Source: Sphingobacterium siyangense
GTDB lineage: Bacteria > Bacteroidota > Bacteroidia > Sphingobacteriales > Sphingobacteriaceae
Direction of reading: 5' to 3'
Length of the DNA: 64,000 nucleotides
Assembly: GCF_007830445.1 (NCBI RefSeq)
Contig: NZ_VLKR01000003.1
Span: forward strand, 62,001 to 126,000
The first letter of the stretch is position 1; each line of letters begins with the position of its first letter. The notes under the pieces were generated by a model. It was not told the origin of the DNA. It saw nothing but the letters and a program-made list of their open reading frames with translations, and searched no databases. Shown here in pieces: positions 1 to 8,589 of the stretch. Made by a program: the position numbers and the translations under genes.

Positions 1-1
1 A

Positions 2-133
2 GGAAACGGCTTAGGGCTAGTTCTTGTCAAAAAAACAATAGAAGCCAGTAATGGGCAAATTTATTTTGAGACTGTAGAAGGCGAAGGTACAACGTTCCAT
101 ATACTGCTTCCTTTACAACAGATAGAGTCTTAA
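2..133 (+). CDS. Sensor histidine kinase, C-terminal fragment (5' end outside window)
   Basis: Only the last 43 residues are present; the reading frame is open from the window edge. They carry the G2 ATP-lid motif GNGLGL, then the usual end of a HATPase_c domain (a Lys-Lys-Thr-Ile helix, Gly-rich turn GEGTTF, final strand HILLPL). This is the ATP-binding end of a histidine kinase, which autophosphorylates a histidine on its upstream dimerisation domain. There is no receiver domain after it, so it is not a hybrid kinase at this end. The stimulus and partner regulator cannot be seen. Confidence 0.8.
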   Translation, partial: GNGLGLVLVKKTIEASNGQIYFETVEGEGTTFHILLPLQQIES

Positions 134-364
134 TATGTGTAGATAGCAATCAACAAAAATAAGACATCGAAGAAAGCTTATATGCGCTCCATCTTCAGTG
201 TCTCTAAATAAGCATTTGTGTAAAGAAATGGGCGTCACACCAACTGATGTAGATAAAAATATAGCGTTCAATTAGGGTATAACTCAAACACTGATAGCAT
301 AAAACTAACCAGTTAATCGATAGCCTTATTATTTTGCTTTAAGGATCAGTATAACAAGAACAGT

Positions 365-422
365 ACACTATAAACAAAAAAGCTCTTTGCGATTATGCAA
401 AGAGCTTTTTTGTTTATAGTGT
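365..422. terminator. Bidirectional terminator, 26-bp perfect inverted repeat
   Basis: Arms 365-390 and 397-422 are exact reverse complements around a 6-nt loop (gattat). The core is an agctctttgc/gcaaagagct stem flanked by an A-run on the left and a T-run on the right, so it can end transcription from both sides. It sits between the kinase fragment (+) and the convergent coiled-coil gene (-), ending just before the latter's stop codon. The preceding 230 bases (134-364) contain nothing recognisable. Confidence 0.85.
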
Positions 423-430
423 ATCTATTT

Positions 431-1357
431 TTAACGCAATACAACAGTAGATCGTCCCATGATTGCATTATCTTCATATAATAAAACCGTATAGGCCCCT
501 TTAGAGAATCCTTCTTCTGCTGCCCAATAGACGATATAGTCTTCACCTTTGTTGGTAAATAAAATATTGTGTTTAAAAGTATATTGTAATTTCTCGCCAT
601 GTACATAGAAAATATTATCACCTTGCACGACCAGATTTCCCTGTGGATCGATAATTCTAACATATATATCACGTTCTCCACTTTTAGCCAACGGATTATC
701 AGCAATGGTAAAGTTGATTTTTAACTTATCGATTTTTTTAGCACGTTCTTCTACAAATTCCTTTCCATTCTTTTTGACTTCAAGGCCATTTATACTGATG
801 CTTGAAACCTTTAATGCTGAAGCAGTCGCAACCTTCTCTTTCAGATCCGAATTTGATGTAACTAATGAAGTAATCTGTTTTTCTTTTTCGACAACAGATT
901 CGTTCAAGTTGGAGTTTTGTTTCGATAAAATCTGATTTTCCTGAATCAGCCGTTGCACATTGACACGATAAGTATCCACCTGCTTCTTAAGCTGATTGAT
1001 CTTGTGCTGTGCTTCATCGATATCTTTTGCTGTAATACTCTTATTTTCAAGTTTTTTACGAAGCTCTGCGATCTCAGCTCTAGAATCATCCTTCTGCACG
1101 GACATCTCTGGAGTCAATTGAACATTTTCTACATCAATTTTATCCAATTCAGCTTCAATACGATCGATTTGTACCTGCAAATTTTCTTTTTCTACTGTAA
1201 GTGTATAGACCTTTTCACCATTAGTCTTAAACTTGACATAAAAATATATATTCGTTGCAAGTAATGCTGCTATCGCAATGATAAAGAAGTAAATCTTCGA
1301 AGAATCTTTCTTCTTCTCTTCTTCTTTCTTACTCGAAACAACTTCTGAATTTATCAT
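431..1357 (-). CDS. Membrane-anchored coiled-coil protein, function unknown
   Basis: 308 residues. A short charged cytoplasmic N-terminus (EEEKKKDSS) is followed by one transmembrane helix at about residues 23-42, a long heptad-rich coiled coil at about 50-185, and a C-terminal beta-rich domain of about 120 residues ending in VVLR. The predicted topology is a single-pass inner-membrane protein with the coiled coil and beta domain in the periplasm. Proteins of this shape are common in Bacteroidota and are often annotated as hypothetical or, loosely, as SMC-like because of the coiled coil; no ATPase motifs are visible. It stands alone, 99 bases downstream of gmd on the same strand. Confidence 0.6.
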   Translation of the reverse strand: MINSEVVSSKKEEEKKKDSSKIYFFIIAIAALLATNIYFYVKFKTNGEKVYTLTVEKENLQVQIDRIEAELDKIDVENVQLTPEMSVQKDDSRAEIAELRKKLENKSITAKDIDEAQHKINQLKKQVDTYRVNVQRLIQENQILSKQNSNLNESVVEKEKQITSLVTSNSDLKEKVATASALKVSSISINGLEVKKNGKEFVEERAKKIDKLKINFTIADNPLAKSGERDIYVRIIDPQGNLVVQGDNIFYVHGEKLQYTFKHNILFTNKGEDYIVYWAAEEGFSKGAYTVLLYEDNAIMGRSTVVLR

Positions 1358-1456
1358 AATATACTGTCATATTCATAGGTATAAATCTATAAATTTATAC
1401 TATTGAATGTTTAAACAAAAATTATTCCAGTTTTATTTTTTATTACCAATTATGAA

Positions 1457-2608
1457 TTATTCAAAATAATTCAAGGTCTCAAATCCGCCTTGTTTTAAGT
1501 ATTCTTCCTTTCTCATCAGGTGAAGATCGGATTGTACCATATCTGTTACCAACATCTGAAGATCATATTTTGGCGTCCATCCAAGTTTTGTATTTGCTTT
1601 AGTCGGATCACCAATTAGTAAATCGACTTCAGTTGGCCTATAATATGCTGGATCAACTTTGACAACAGTCTGACCAAATTTAATCAGCGATTTATCAATA
1701 TTTAACTGGGCTAGGCGCTCCTCGTCAATATCGATAATTACCCCCTTCTCCTGCTCTCCCTTTCCACTGAACTCAATCTCAATTCCCAATTCTGCAAAAG
1801 CCATGCGAACAAAGTCCCTTACAGTTGTTGTCACACCTGTAGCAATCACAAAATCTTCAGCGGTTTCTTGTTGTAGAATCAACCACATTGCTTCTACATA
1901 ATCTTTAGCATGCCCCCAATCGCGTTGTGCCGACAGATTACCAAGATATAATTTATCCTGAAGTCCTAGCGCAATTTTTGCTACAGCCCTGGTGATTTTA
2001 CGTGTCACAAAAGTCTCTCCCCTTACAGGGCTCTCGTGATTGAATAAAATTCCATTACAAGCATACATCTTATAGGCTTCACGATAATTGACAGTAATCC
2101 AATAACCGTACATTTTTGCTACAGCATAAGGACTTCGCGGATAAAAAGGTGTCGTTTCACTTTGTGGAACCGCTTGCACCAATCCATAAAGCTCGGAAGT
2201 AGAAGCCTGATAGATACGGGTTTTCTCAATCATTCCCAATAATCTGACTGCTTCAAGAATCCGCAATGTACCGATACCATCGGCATTTGCAGTATATTCC
2301 GGCGTATCAAAACTAACTTTTACATGAGATTGCGCCGCAAGGTTGTAAATCTCGTCAGGCTGTGTTTCCTGTATAATACGGATTAAGTTGGTTGAATCCG
2401 TCAAATCACCAAAATGCAATGTGAAATTTCTATTGTCAAGATGGGGATCTTGATAAAGATGATCAATACGATCTGTATTGAATAAAGAACTGCGACGCTT
2501 TAAACCGTGTACTTTGTAACCTTTCTTCAATAGGAATTCTGCTAGATAGGCACCATCTTGTCCTGTTATACCTGTTATTAAAGCAGTTTTCGTGTTTTGT
2601 TCAGCCAT
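1457..2608 (-). CDS. gmd: GDP-mannose 4,6-dehydratase
   Basis: Converts GDP-D-mannose to GDP-4-keto-6-deoxy-D-mannose, the first step to GDP-L-fucose and related deoxysugars for surface polysaccharides. Extended short-chain dehydrogenase fold: the NADP-binding motif TGITGQDG lies at residues 12-19, the active-site segment STSELYG at 136-142 (Thr137, Glu139) and the Tyr161-x3-Lys165 pair in YAVAK. Length (383 aa) is normal. I chose ATG at 2608 (MAEQN) over a start seven codons upstream because homology to the family begins just after it and an AGAGAG stretch lies a few bases upstream. The usual partner (GDP-fucose synthase) is not adjacent. Confidence 0.95.
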   Translation of the reverse strand: MAEQNTKTALITGITGQDGAYLAEFLLKKGYKVHGLKRRSSLFNTDRIDHLYQDPHLDNRNFTLHFGDLTDSTNLIRIIQETQPDEIYNLAAQSHVKVSFDTPEYTANADGIGTLRILEAVRLLGMIEKTRIYQASTSELYGLVQAVPQSETTPFYPRSPYAVAKMYGYWITVNYREAYKMYACNGILFNHESPVRGETFVTRKITRAVAKIALGLQDKLYLGNLSAQRDWGHAKDYVEAMWLILQQETAEDFVIATGVTTTVRDFVRMAFAELGIEIEFSGKGEQEKGVIIDIDEERLAQLNIDKSLIKFGQTVVKVDPAYYRPTEVDLLIGDPTKANTKLGWTPKYDLQMLVTDMVQSDLHLMRKEEYLKQGGFETLNYFE

Positions 2609-2805
2609 GTTTCTCTCTAGATTAAGCAATACCTGACGAAATCGTTAGGTATATATCCCATTTTCATACTTAAAATAAGCTTATCCGCCCACAAGATTAT
2701 CATGCATAGTTGGCTTTTTCACTGTATCGGTAAATTCCGCAGCCTATGACACGAATAAATCATAATGAATTGGGAGTGTAAAAGTATTAAATTTTAAACA
2801 AAAAA

Positions 2806-2827
2806 AGCCATAGGAATTCCTATAGCT
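2806..2827 (-). terminator. Probable terminator of the lipocalin-like gene
   Basis: Imperfect hairpin (agccatagg / cctatagct, one mismatch, 4-nt loop aatt). On the minus strand it is followed by a T-rich run (the A-run at 2796-2806 on the plus strand). It lies 30 bases past the lipoprotein stop codon. Confidence 0.65.
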
Positions 2828-2856
2828 TTCTGTTATTCTTCTTTTATCGTTTACGT

Positions 2857-3411
2857 TTAGTTCGAACGCGTAAAATTAAACACTAAATAGGCTTCTCCGT
2901 TAGCAACAGTCAATGGCATACGCATAACTAATTTATTCCCATCCGAATAAGATAAATCCAAACGGTAACCTGTTGTTACGTTCTTCGCTTTATCGCCTGC
3001 ATAAATCTTTTTAAATTGAAACTGAGGTTCTCCTAAGCCTTTTCCAGGATTATAGATAGACCAAAAGATCTCACGTGATGCACCCGGAGCACATAAAGTT
3101 CCTTGCGCATTAAAAGTAATAGATCCTTTACCATTTCCAATAAAATTCCATGTACTACCTACGAAACATTCTGCAGGAGCTTCTTCAAATACACTTTTAA
3201 TCGTGAATGAAGAAGGTAAATTCTCTCTATCGATTGTATTCAACGTCCATGTACCTTTTACAGCGGATTTCCAATCCGAAGCGCTTGGACCAGAAGCTGC
3301 ACTCGTGTTGGAAGAAGGATTTCCAGTTGATGTACCTTGCTTTTGTGCTCCACAAGAAAATAAGGTCACCGTAGCAAAAATAGTTGCTAATGATAAAACG
3401 AATCGATTCAT
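2857..3411 (-). CDS. Lipocalin-like lipoprotein
   Basis: 184 residues from ATG 3411. The N-terminus MNRFVLSLATIFATVTLFSC is a lipoprotein signal with lipobox LFSC (Cys20), followed by a Ser/Thr/Gly linker and then a beta-rich domain opening with the KGTWTLN strand typical of lipocalin-like domains of Bacteroidota. Family knowledge suggests an outer-membrane or periplasmic small-ligand-binding protein; the ligand is unknown. The reading frame extends 26 codons further upstream, but those residues do not look like a signal peptide and would overlap the divergent gene at 3466, so the internal start is preferred. Confidence 0.75.
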   Translation of the reverse strand: MNRFVLSLATIFATVTLFSCGAQKQGTSTGNPSSNTSAASGPSASDWKSAVKGTWTLNTIDRENLPSSFTIKSVFEEAPAECFVGSTWNFIGNGKGSITFNAQGTLCAPGASREIFWSIYNPGKGLGEPQFQFKKIYAGDKAKNVTTGYRLDLSYSDGNKLVMRMPLTVANGEAYLVFNFTRSN

Positions 3412-3465
3412 ATCTATAAATTTTAATTTCAAATTGTATTTTTGGGGTAAATTAATCCACAAAAC

Positions 3466-3798
3466 ATGAAAATTACAGCCAAAAATCATACCATAAGCAA
3501 AATAATCGCAAAAACGCTGTTAAGGTTATTTATCATTTTATTGGCCTTTGCTTCTTATCCGCTTTTTTTAGGACAGGAAGCAAAAAGCAAATTGAATCAA
3601 ATCAGCCTTGCTTTTACGAACAAGATAGCTCTCATCGCTCCTATCTTGTTATTTTGCTTCATCATTGGATTAATGATCGCTGTGCTCAAGCACAAATATA
3701 ACAGAATTGACCTAAATTGGCTATTTTCTCTTGCTACTATCTTTGGTATTTTATATTTGATATTATTGTATTCAAGAATTTACCCAACGATTGCTTAA
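3466..3798 (+). CDS. Small membrane protein, function unknown
   Basis: 110 residues with three hydrophobic segments (about 15-37, 51-72 and 84-105), suggesting three transmembrane helices joined by short charged loops. No family was recognised. It is divergent from the lipoprotein gene; a TATTTTTG sequence at 3437-3444 matches the Bacteroidota -7 element TAnnTTTG, although no clear -33 element was seen. A perfect 8-bp hairpin (3817-3835, loop tct) follows the stop codon. Length and start are uncertain. Confidence 0.55.
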   Translation: MKITAKNHTISKIIAKTLLRLFIILLAFASYPLFLGQEAKSKLNQISLAFTNKIALIAPILLFCFIIGLMIAVLKHKYNRIDLNWLFSLATIFGILYLILLYSRIYPTIA

Positions 3799-3885
3799 GT
3801 GTAATTGCACAATTCGCCAAAGTTTCTAACTTTGGATTCTCCAAAAAGCTAATTACAGCCGAACAAGATTGGATGTATAATTTAT

Positions 3886-4800
3886 ATGGATAAAAAAAAA
3901 GGGCTAAAAATAGCCAAAAATATAGCAAAGATTGTCGTTACTGTGGGCGCCTTATACTGGGTATTCAGCAAGGTATCTCTAAAGGATCTGAAAGAAGCGG
4001 TAATCAACTCCAATCCGCTCTATCTATTCTTTGCTCTAGTTGCTTATAGTATCTCTATTTTTATTTCCTCTTCGCGCTTATTGACCTTTTTAAAGGCAAT
4101 CGGTCTGGATGTTACGGAAAAATATAATTTAAAACTATACCAACTTGGCTTATTTTACAACCTCATTTTACCAGGTGGCGTTGGGGGAGATGGTTATAAG
4201 ATATTCTTCCTCAGGAAACGATTCAATATTAAAGGACGAAAATTATTTACAGCCTTATTTTTAGATAGATTAAGCGGACTATGGGCACTATGCCTAATCA
4301 TTGCAGCGCTGGTTACCTATATGCCACAGCTAGGGATTCCAAACTATCTGACCATCATATTATTTATTATAGGGAGCGTTCTCTATTACTTTATCGTAAC
4401 CAAGTTCTTTAAGGAATACAAGGCAACATTTCTAAGAGCACATTTAAAGGCTATTGGTGTACAATCAATGCAGGTTCTCGCAGCAATTCTCATTCTTTAT
4501 GCCTTAGGTTTTAGCGGTAAGTTCTCTCCGTACCTATTTTTATTCCTTGCATCTTCTTTGGTTTCAATCATTCCGTTTTCTGTTGGGGGATTGGGCATGC
4601 GTGAACTTGTGATTATGTGGGGAGCTGGCATATTCCAGGTAGACTCTCACAATGCGGTTTTGATCACCTTATTATTTTATATTATTTCCGCTCTCGTTGC
4701 TCTTTCGGGAATTTATTTTATCTTTCATCCGCAGGCAATTGGAGAGGACAAATTACCTTCAGCAGAAGAAGTTGAACAAAGTCAAAAACTAGAAGAATAA
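3886..4800 (+). CDS. Flippase-like membrane protein, LPG_synthase_TM (UPF0104) family
   Basis: 304 residues with about eight transmembrane helices. Family signatures are seen: LILPGGVGGDGYK around residues 93-105 and SVGGLGMRE around 232-240, both conserved in the transmembrane (flippase) domain related to that of lysylphosphatidylglycerol synthase MprF. The catalytic aminoacyl-transfer domain of MprF is absent, so this is the stand-alone membrane form, thought to move lipids or lipid-linked sugars across the inner membrane. The next gene starts 2 bases after the stop, implying co-transcription. A second member of the family lies at 10446-11441. Confidence 0.8.
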   Translation: MDKKKGLKIAKNIAKIVVTVGALYWVFSKVSLKDLKEAVINSNPLYLFFALVAYSISIFISSSRLLTFLKAIGLDVTEKYNLKLYQLGLFYNLILPGGVGGDGYKIFFLRKRFNIKGRKLFTALFLDRLSGLWALCLIIAALVTYMPQLGIPNYLTIILFIIGSVLYYFIVTKFFKEYKATFLRAHLKAIGVQSMQVLAAILILYALGFSGKFSPYLFLFLASSLVSIIPFSVGGLGMRELVIMWGAGIFQVDSHNAVLITLLFYIISALVALSGIYFIFHPQAIGEDKLPSAEEVEQSQKLEE

Positions 4801-4802
4801 AC

Positions 4803-5510
4803 ATGGCAAATATTATTATTACAGGCGCAAGCAGTGGTGTTGGATTTGAAGCGGTGTTGGATTTGACCTCTAAAAAGGACAACAAAGTCATTGCTTTGGC
4901 TAGATCAGCAGACAAACTGAGAAAACTTCATGAAATTGCAGGTCAGCTCAACTATGATGGCGGCACCTTATACCCGGCTCAATTTGATATTGTCTACGAT
5001 GACTATACTACACTTGTTCCCTTCATCCAATCAAAATTTGATAAGGTTGATATCTTGATTAACAATGCTGGAGCACTCATCAATAAGCCATTTATGGAAA
5101 CTGATGGAAAGGATTTTGCTGAAATGCTACAAACCAATGTGATGGGACACGTCAATATGATCCAACACGTTGTTCCCATGATGCAATCAGGCTCACATAT
5201 TGTCAATATTAGCAGTATGGGCGGATTTCAGGGATCCATGAAGTTTCCCGGACTTTCGGCATATTCAACCAGCAAAGCTGCATTAGCAGTGCTTACAGAA
5301 TGCTTAGCAGAGGAATTTAAGGAAAAGGGAATTAAAGTGAACTGTCTAGCCTTAGGATCTGCACAGACTGAAATGTTCGAAGCTGCTTTTCCAGGCGTTG
5401 AAGCGGGTACTTTAGCCTTTGAAATGGGACGCTATATTGCAGATTTCGCTCAAAATGGGCATCACTATTTCAATGGGAAAATACTTCCTGTCGCCAATAC
5501 AACACCCTAA
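4803..5510 (+). CDS. Short-chain dehydrogenase/reductase (SDR)
   Basis: 235 residues, classical SDR: nucleotide-binding TGASSGVG at 7-14, NNAG at 87-90, catalytic Ser138 in NISSMG and Tyr154-x3-Lys158 (YSTSK). An NAD(P)-dependent oxidoreductase; the substrate cannot be read from the sequence. It begins 2 bases after the upstream membrane-protein gene, so the two probably form an operon. At 235 aa it is slightly shorter than the 245-250 aa norm, with an abbreviated C-terminus. Confidence 0.88.
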   Translation: MANIIITGASSGVGFEAVLDLTSKKDNKVIALARSADKLRKLHEIAGQLNYDGGTLYPAQFDIVYDDYTTLVPFIQSKFDKVDILINNAGALINKPFMETDGKDFAEMLQTNVMGHVNMIQHVVPMMQSGSHIVNISSMGGFQGSMKFPGLSAYSTSKAALAVLTECLAEEFKEKGIKVNCLALGSAQTEMFEAAFPGVEAGTLAFEMGRYIADFAQNGHHYFNGKILPVANTTP

Positions 5511-5576
5511 CTGGAATAGCGCACTTCAAAGAGATATCCCTTGTTCTAATACAGTCAGGTTGATCTAATATAGTCA

Positions 5577-5605
5577 GGACCATTTAATGTACGATTAAAT
5601 GGTCC
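5577..5605. terminator. Hairpin between convergent genes
   Basis: Perfect 12-bp stem (ggaccatttaat / attaaatggtcc) with 5-nt loop gtacg, between the SDR gene (+) and the alpha/beta hydrolase gene (-). The flanking T-run is weak (cgatttcttt), so terminator function is probable rather than certain. Just upstream, a 14-bp near-repeat (ctaatacagtcagg / ctaatatagtcagg) occurs at 5546-5559 and 5565-5578. Confidence 0.6.
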
Positions 5606-5669
5606 CGATTTCTTTAAGCTTATTTGATCCGGAAAAAATATTAAGATTCGCGGCATTCAGTTGATTAAA

Positions 5670-7043
5670 TCAATTTGTCTTCAGTTTAAGCCATTTCGTA
5701 AGGTCATCCATCAATTGTTCATTAAAGCTCTCTGAGTTTTCAAAATATTCTTCAATTTTTCCTGTTTGCGCATTTTGAAAAAGGTGATTCAAATTAGGAT
5801 AATCCTTAATGATGACGTCGGTGGTGTTTAAATGCAGGTGTTGCAGACAATAGATGTTTTCATTCGCCGGGACTTGAACATCCTTTCCGCCGAAGGAAGC
5901 GAAAATCGGTACTTTCACCTGCTTCAGATAATAAGCTGGATCGATGCGAAGAAACGTTCTAAACCAGGGGCTCATCATTGGACTAAGTTTAATCTTCATA
6001 TCAGGAGACAGTGGATTCCCGTTATTTTGCTGAATAAGTTCTTTTTCCAACGATTCGGCCAACGCCTTTGGTGGCTCGTCTTCCAATAGAATATTATACA
6101 ATTTTCGATTATTTGCTTTATTGGTCTGCAATGCAGCTTCAGATAATCCGCCCGCTTTTCCTAAAGCATAGCTTTGTAAAATCAGCAAAGAATCTCCTTT
6201 GATCACAGGTCCAGACAGGAGTGCAATATAGTTTACTTTACTATTCTCGGATGCCACGATTTCGGCAATTAGCGCTCCCTCACTATGGCCAATCATCCCG
6301 ATTTTATCCACATCAACTACAGCTTTTTTGCTTAGAAAATCAACTGCAGCGTTAGCATCAGAAGCGAAGTCAATCGTTGTCGCTAAATTAACTTCTCCTT
6401 TGGAGCCACCTACTCCCCTGTCATCGTAACGTAATACGGCAAAACCGTTTTTCGTAAGATGATCAGCAAGCACCTTAAATGGCCTGTGACCAAACACCTC
6501 AGAATCTCTATTTTGTTGACCACTACCATTGACTAATACCACCGCAGGAAATGGCCCTCCATTTTTAGGATAAGTCAGAGAGCCCGTCAGAAATGCATTG
6601 CCTGCACTATTTCTAAACGAAACTTCCTCTTCCATATAGCTATAAGGGGGGAAAACATCCTGCTTACGAGAAAGCCCACTCTGTTCGTTCTCGCTTCGTA
6701 CCAAAATCATAGCAGATTCAAAAGGACCTTGTTTCATCACTCCTTTCATAACATCTTTATCCCGGTCTAAAAAGCCCGCATACAGAAGACCTATATTCCT
6801 AACGTCCATCCAAATGGAATCGTGCTCTATACGTATTTGAGTGATTGCAAATTTCTGCGCTGTTTGCATCGGACTCTCAAAGGTTCCATTCCACTTCCCT
6901 GTGCTATCTTTTTGAATGTTGAACACCAGCAGCAGCTTCTGCCCTGAAACCTCAACCTCGCCCTTCCATGAGCCATCAAATGTCTGCGCATGGGTACATG
7001 AAAAATGAAAACAAATGATAAATAGGTATAAAATTTTTCTCAT
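5670..7043 (-). CDS. Secreted alpha/beta hydrolase
   Basis: 457 residues. An N-terminal signal peptide (about 1-20, ending THAQ) is followed by a beta-rich domain at about 22-115 found in related Bacteroidota hydrolases, then an alpha/beta hydrolase (serine aminopeptidase S33-like) domain from about 150. The catalytic triad is visible: nucleophile Ser254 in GHSEG, Asp388 in GGKDV and His420 in PNLNH; the oxyanion segment VNGSG is at 171-175. A periplasmic or secreted esterase/peptidase-like enzyme of unknown substrate. Last gene of an operon starting with the DUF2089 regulator at 8466; only 12 bases separate it from the preceding gene. Confidence 0.85.
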   Translation of the reverse strand: MRKILYLFIICFHFSCTHAQTFDGSWKGEVEVSGQKLLLVFNIQKDSTGKWNGTFESPMQTAQKFAITQIRIEHDSIWMDVRNIGLLYAGFLDRDKDVMKGVMKQGPFESAMILVRSENEQSGLSRKQDVFPPYSYMEEEVSFRNSAGNAFLTGSLTYPKNGGPFPAVVLVNGSGQQNRDSEVFGHRPFKVLADHLTKNGFAVLRYDDRGVGGSKGEVNLATTIDFASDANAAVDFLSKKAVVDVDKIGMIGHSEGALIAEIVASENSKVNYIALLSGPVIKGDSLLILQSYALGKAGGLSEAALQTNKANNRKLYNILLEDEPPKALAESLEKELIQQNNGNPLSPDMKIKLSPMMSPWFRTFLRIDPAYYLKQVKVPIFASFGGKDVQVPANENIYCLQHLHLNTTDVIIKDYPNLNHLFQNAQTGKIEEYFENSESFNEQLMDDLTKWLKLKTN

Positions 7044-7055
7044 TGTCGTTTTTTA

Positions 7056-7640
7056 CTAGAAATTAAACTGTATGCATAAATCCAATATAAAATATAATGC
7101 CACAAATACCATACTGATTCCAATCTTCTTATTATTAACGGCTACATTCATACCCTTAACCAATAAATAGAACTGATAGCATAGCAATAACAAACTGATG
7201 ATTCCAAACATGCCAAACAAGAGCATCTCCGTTTTATCAACTCCAACCAATGTATGATCGTCGCTTTGCACTGCCTTTAAGACTTCATCCGTAAATTTGT
7301 CCTGGTTTAACAATTTCCCTAAAAATAAGGCACGATAGAGCGGAAATGGTATAATCAGAACGACATTTATGACATCGATGATTCTGGTCTTTCTGTTCAA
7401 TAACATCCCAGTACCGTAAAGAAGTGTAAAAGGAGCCAAAACCATACAGGCATGAACGCCCAATACAGCCCATATCGAAATCACCCTATCCGGTTGATAG
7501 AAATGCATAAAACCATTGAACTGCTGGCCCGATAAATAAATAATATAGCTTGATAACAAAAATCCGATAACACCAGCAAAGAATAGTTTCCACTCCGGCA
7601 ATTCCGCAAATGGATTCTGAAAAATCTGTTTAACTTTCAT
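7056..7640 (-). CDS. Polytopic membrane protein, possibly Yip1-like
   Basis: 194 residues with about five hydrophobic helices. The N-terminal FQNPFAELPEWKLFFAG and overall spacing of helices recall bacterial Yip1-domain proteins, but I cannot confirm membership. No catalytic motif is visible. It overlaps the upstream gene by 11 bases (7630-7640), so the two are translationally coupled in the DUF2089 operon. Confidence 0.6.
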   Translation of the reverse strand: MKVKQIFQNPFAELPEWKLFFAGVIGFLLSSYIIYLSGQQFNGFMHFYQPDRVISIWAVLGVHACMVLAPFTLLYGTGMLLNRKTRIIDVINVVLIIPFPLYRALFLGKLLNQDKFTDEVLKAVQSDDHTLVGVDKTEMLLFGMFGIISLLLLCYQFYLLVKGMNVAVNNKKIGISMVFVALYFILDLCIQFNF

Positions 7641-8121
7641 TTTTTAAGAATTGAGATAAGCGCAGCTGTTCGATTTCTACTGGATTTTGGGTTCCAATAA
7701 GTAATATCTTACCAGTTTCCAAGGTAAGTTGTAAGCCCATATTACCACGAGCTGAAAAAGCCAGCCCTTTCTGCCCTCTCCGAAAACCCCATCCACCAAA
7801 CTCACCAATCGGGTTATATTTTCGTACTTCAACAGCACGAATATCTGTCCAACGTGCTCTTTTACGATAGAAATTAAATGGAAAAAAATAGACTTCAATT
7901 CCATCTTCACGAATAGTAGTTCTTAATCGTAGAACGCCAAACAATCCCCATAATACCAAATTGATCCAAAACCCCGGTAATTGAAATAATGGAGCAAAAT
8001 TCAACCGCAAGAGCTCATGCCAGTGCACAGAAAAACTGGCCACGCTGACAGATAAAAGGATCAGACAGAGCCACCAGCTAAAAAAAGATTGGCTTTCGGT
8101 ATAAAGCGTATTATTTTTCAT
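7630..8121 (-). CDS. Membrane protein with cytoplasmic PH-like domain, unknown function
   Basis: 163 residues: two hydrophobic helices (about 16-34 and 49-66) followed by a beta-rich domain (TTIREDGIEVYFFPF... WTDIRAVEVRKYNP ... LLIGTQNP) resembling the bacterial PH-like domains of small membrane proteins. Function unknown. Second gene of the operon, 45 bases after the DUF2089 regulator, and overlapping the next gene by 11 bases. Confidence 0.6.
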   Translation of the reverse strand: MKNNTLYTESQSFFSWWLCLILLSVSVASFSVHWHELLRLNFAPLFQLPGFWINLVLWGLFGVLRLRTTIREDGIEVYFFPFNFYRKRARWTDIRAVEVRKYNPIGEFGGWGFRRGQKGLAFSARGNMGLQLTLETGKILLIGTQNPVEIEQLRLSQFLKNES

Positions 8122-8166
8122 CTTGATATAATTCTTTGTTTATCAATCATTCGATTGCCCAGACTG

Positions 8167-8466
8167 CTAAATACTTCTATTTCTGCCATTATTGTTTGTA
8201 TGATCAAGCGATTTCAATTTGCGAATCAGATCATCGAGAATATTACGGACCGTCGGATAGGATTTGCCCATCTGATTTGCCATTTCTTTTAAACTCCCTG
8301 AGTGCATCAAAAAATTCAAAACAAATTCTTGCTCCTCTACAGTAAGCTGCATCAACACAGGTAAAGAAAACTTACCTACAACTTCGGTTTCACAGGAGTC
8401 ACACACCAATTTAGCGACTTTTAACTTCGCTTCACAACAAGGGCAATCAACCGGTATTTTTTTCAT
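8167..8466 (-). CDS. DUF2089-family zinc-ribbon/HTH regulator
   Basis: 99 residues. An N-terminal zinc ribbon with two cysteine pairs (CPCC at 8-11 and CDSC at 22-25) is followed by a helix-turn-helix-like segment, with the LKEMANQMGKSYPTVRNILDDL part typical of DUF2089 proteins. Such proteins head operons of small membrane proteins and are presumed transcription factors. Its own promoter region holds a perfect palindrome (8482-8515), a good candidate for autoregulation. Confidence 0.8.
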   Translation of the reverse strand: MKKIPVDCPCCEAKLKVAKLVCDSCETEVVGKFSLPVLMQLTVEEQEFVLNFLMHSGSLKEMANQMGKSYPTVRNILDDLIRKLKSLDHTNNNGRNRSI

Positions 8467-8481
8467 TAAATAATAACATCA

Positions 8482-8515
8482 TTAACATTATTAAAGATAA
8501 TATTAATAATGTTAA
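8482..8515. promoter_or_regulatory. 13-bp perfect inverted repeat, candidate operator of the DUF2089 regulator
   Basis: Arms ttaacattattaa (8482-8494) and ttaataatgttaa (8503-8515) are exact reverse complements with an 8-bp spacer, so arm centres are 21 bp (two helical turns) apart. It lies 16 bases upstream of the regulator's start codon and 75 bases before plsC on the other strand. There is no GC-rich stem or T-run, so a protein-binding site is more likely than a terminator. Confidence 0.55.
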
Positions 8516-8539
8516 AACAAAAGATTATAAAATCAATAT

Positions 8540-8580
8540 TTTTCAAAAATCATTGCTTAATGATATATTTGTATCATTAA
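8540..8580 (+). promoter_or_regulatory. Probable plsC promoter overlapped by a 9-bp palindrome
   Basis: TATATTTG at 8564-8571 matches the Bacteroidota -7 consensus TAnnTTTG exactly; a weaker -33-like TTTT/TTTC lies about 20 bases upstream (8540-8544). A perfect inverted repeat (ttaatgata 8557-8565, tatcattaa 8572-8580) brackets the -7 element, so a dimeric protein binding here would block the promoter. The plsC start codon is 10 bases further on. Confidence 0.55.
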
Positions 8581-8589
8581 ATAACGTTT

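Noticed and set aside
5546..5578. 14-bp near-perfect direct repeat ctaata(c/t)agtcagg
   Set aside because: Only two short copies next to a hairpin between convergent genes; likely chance or local slippage, without features of an attachment site.
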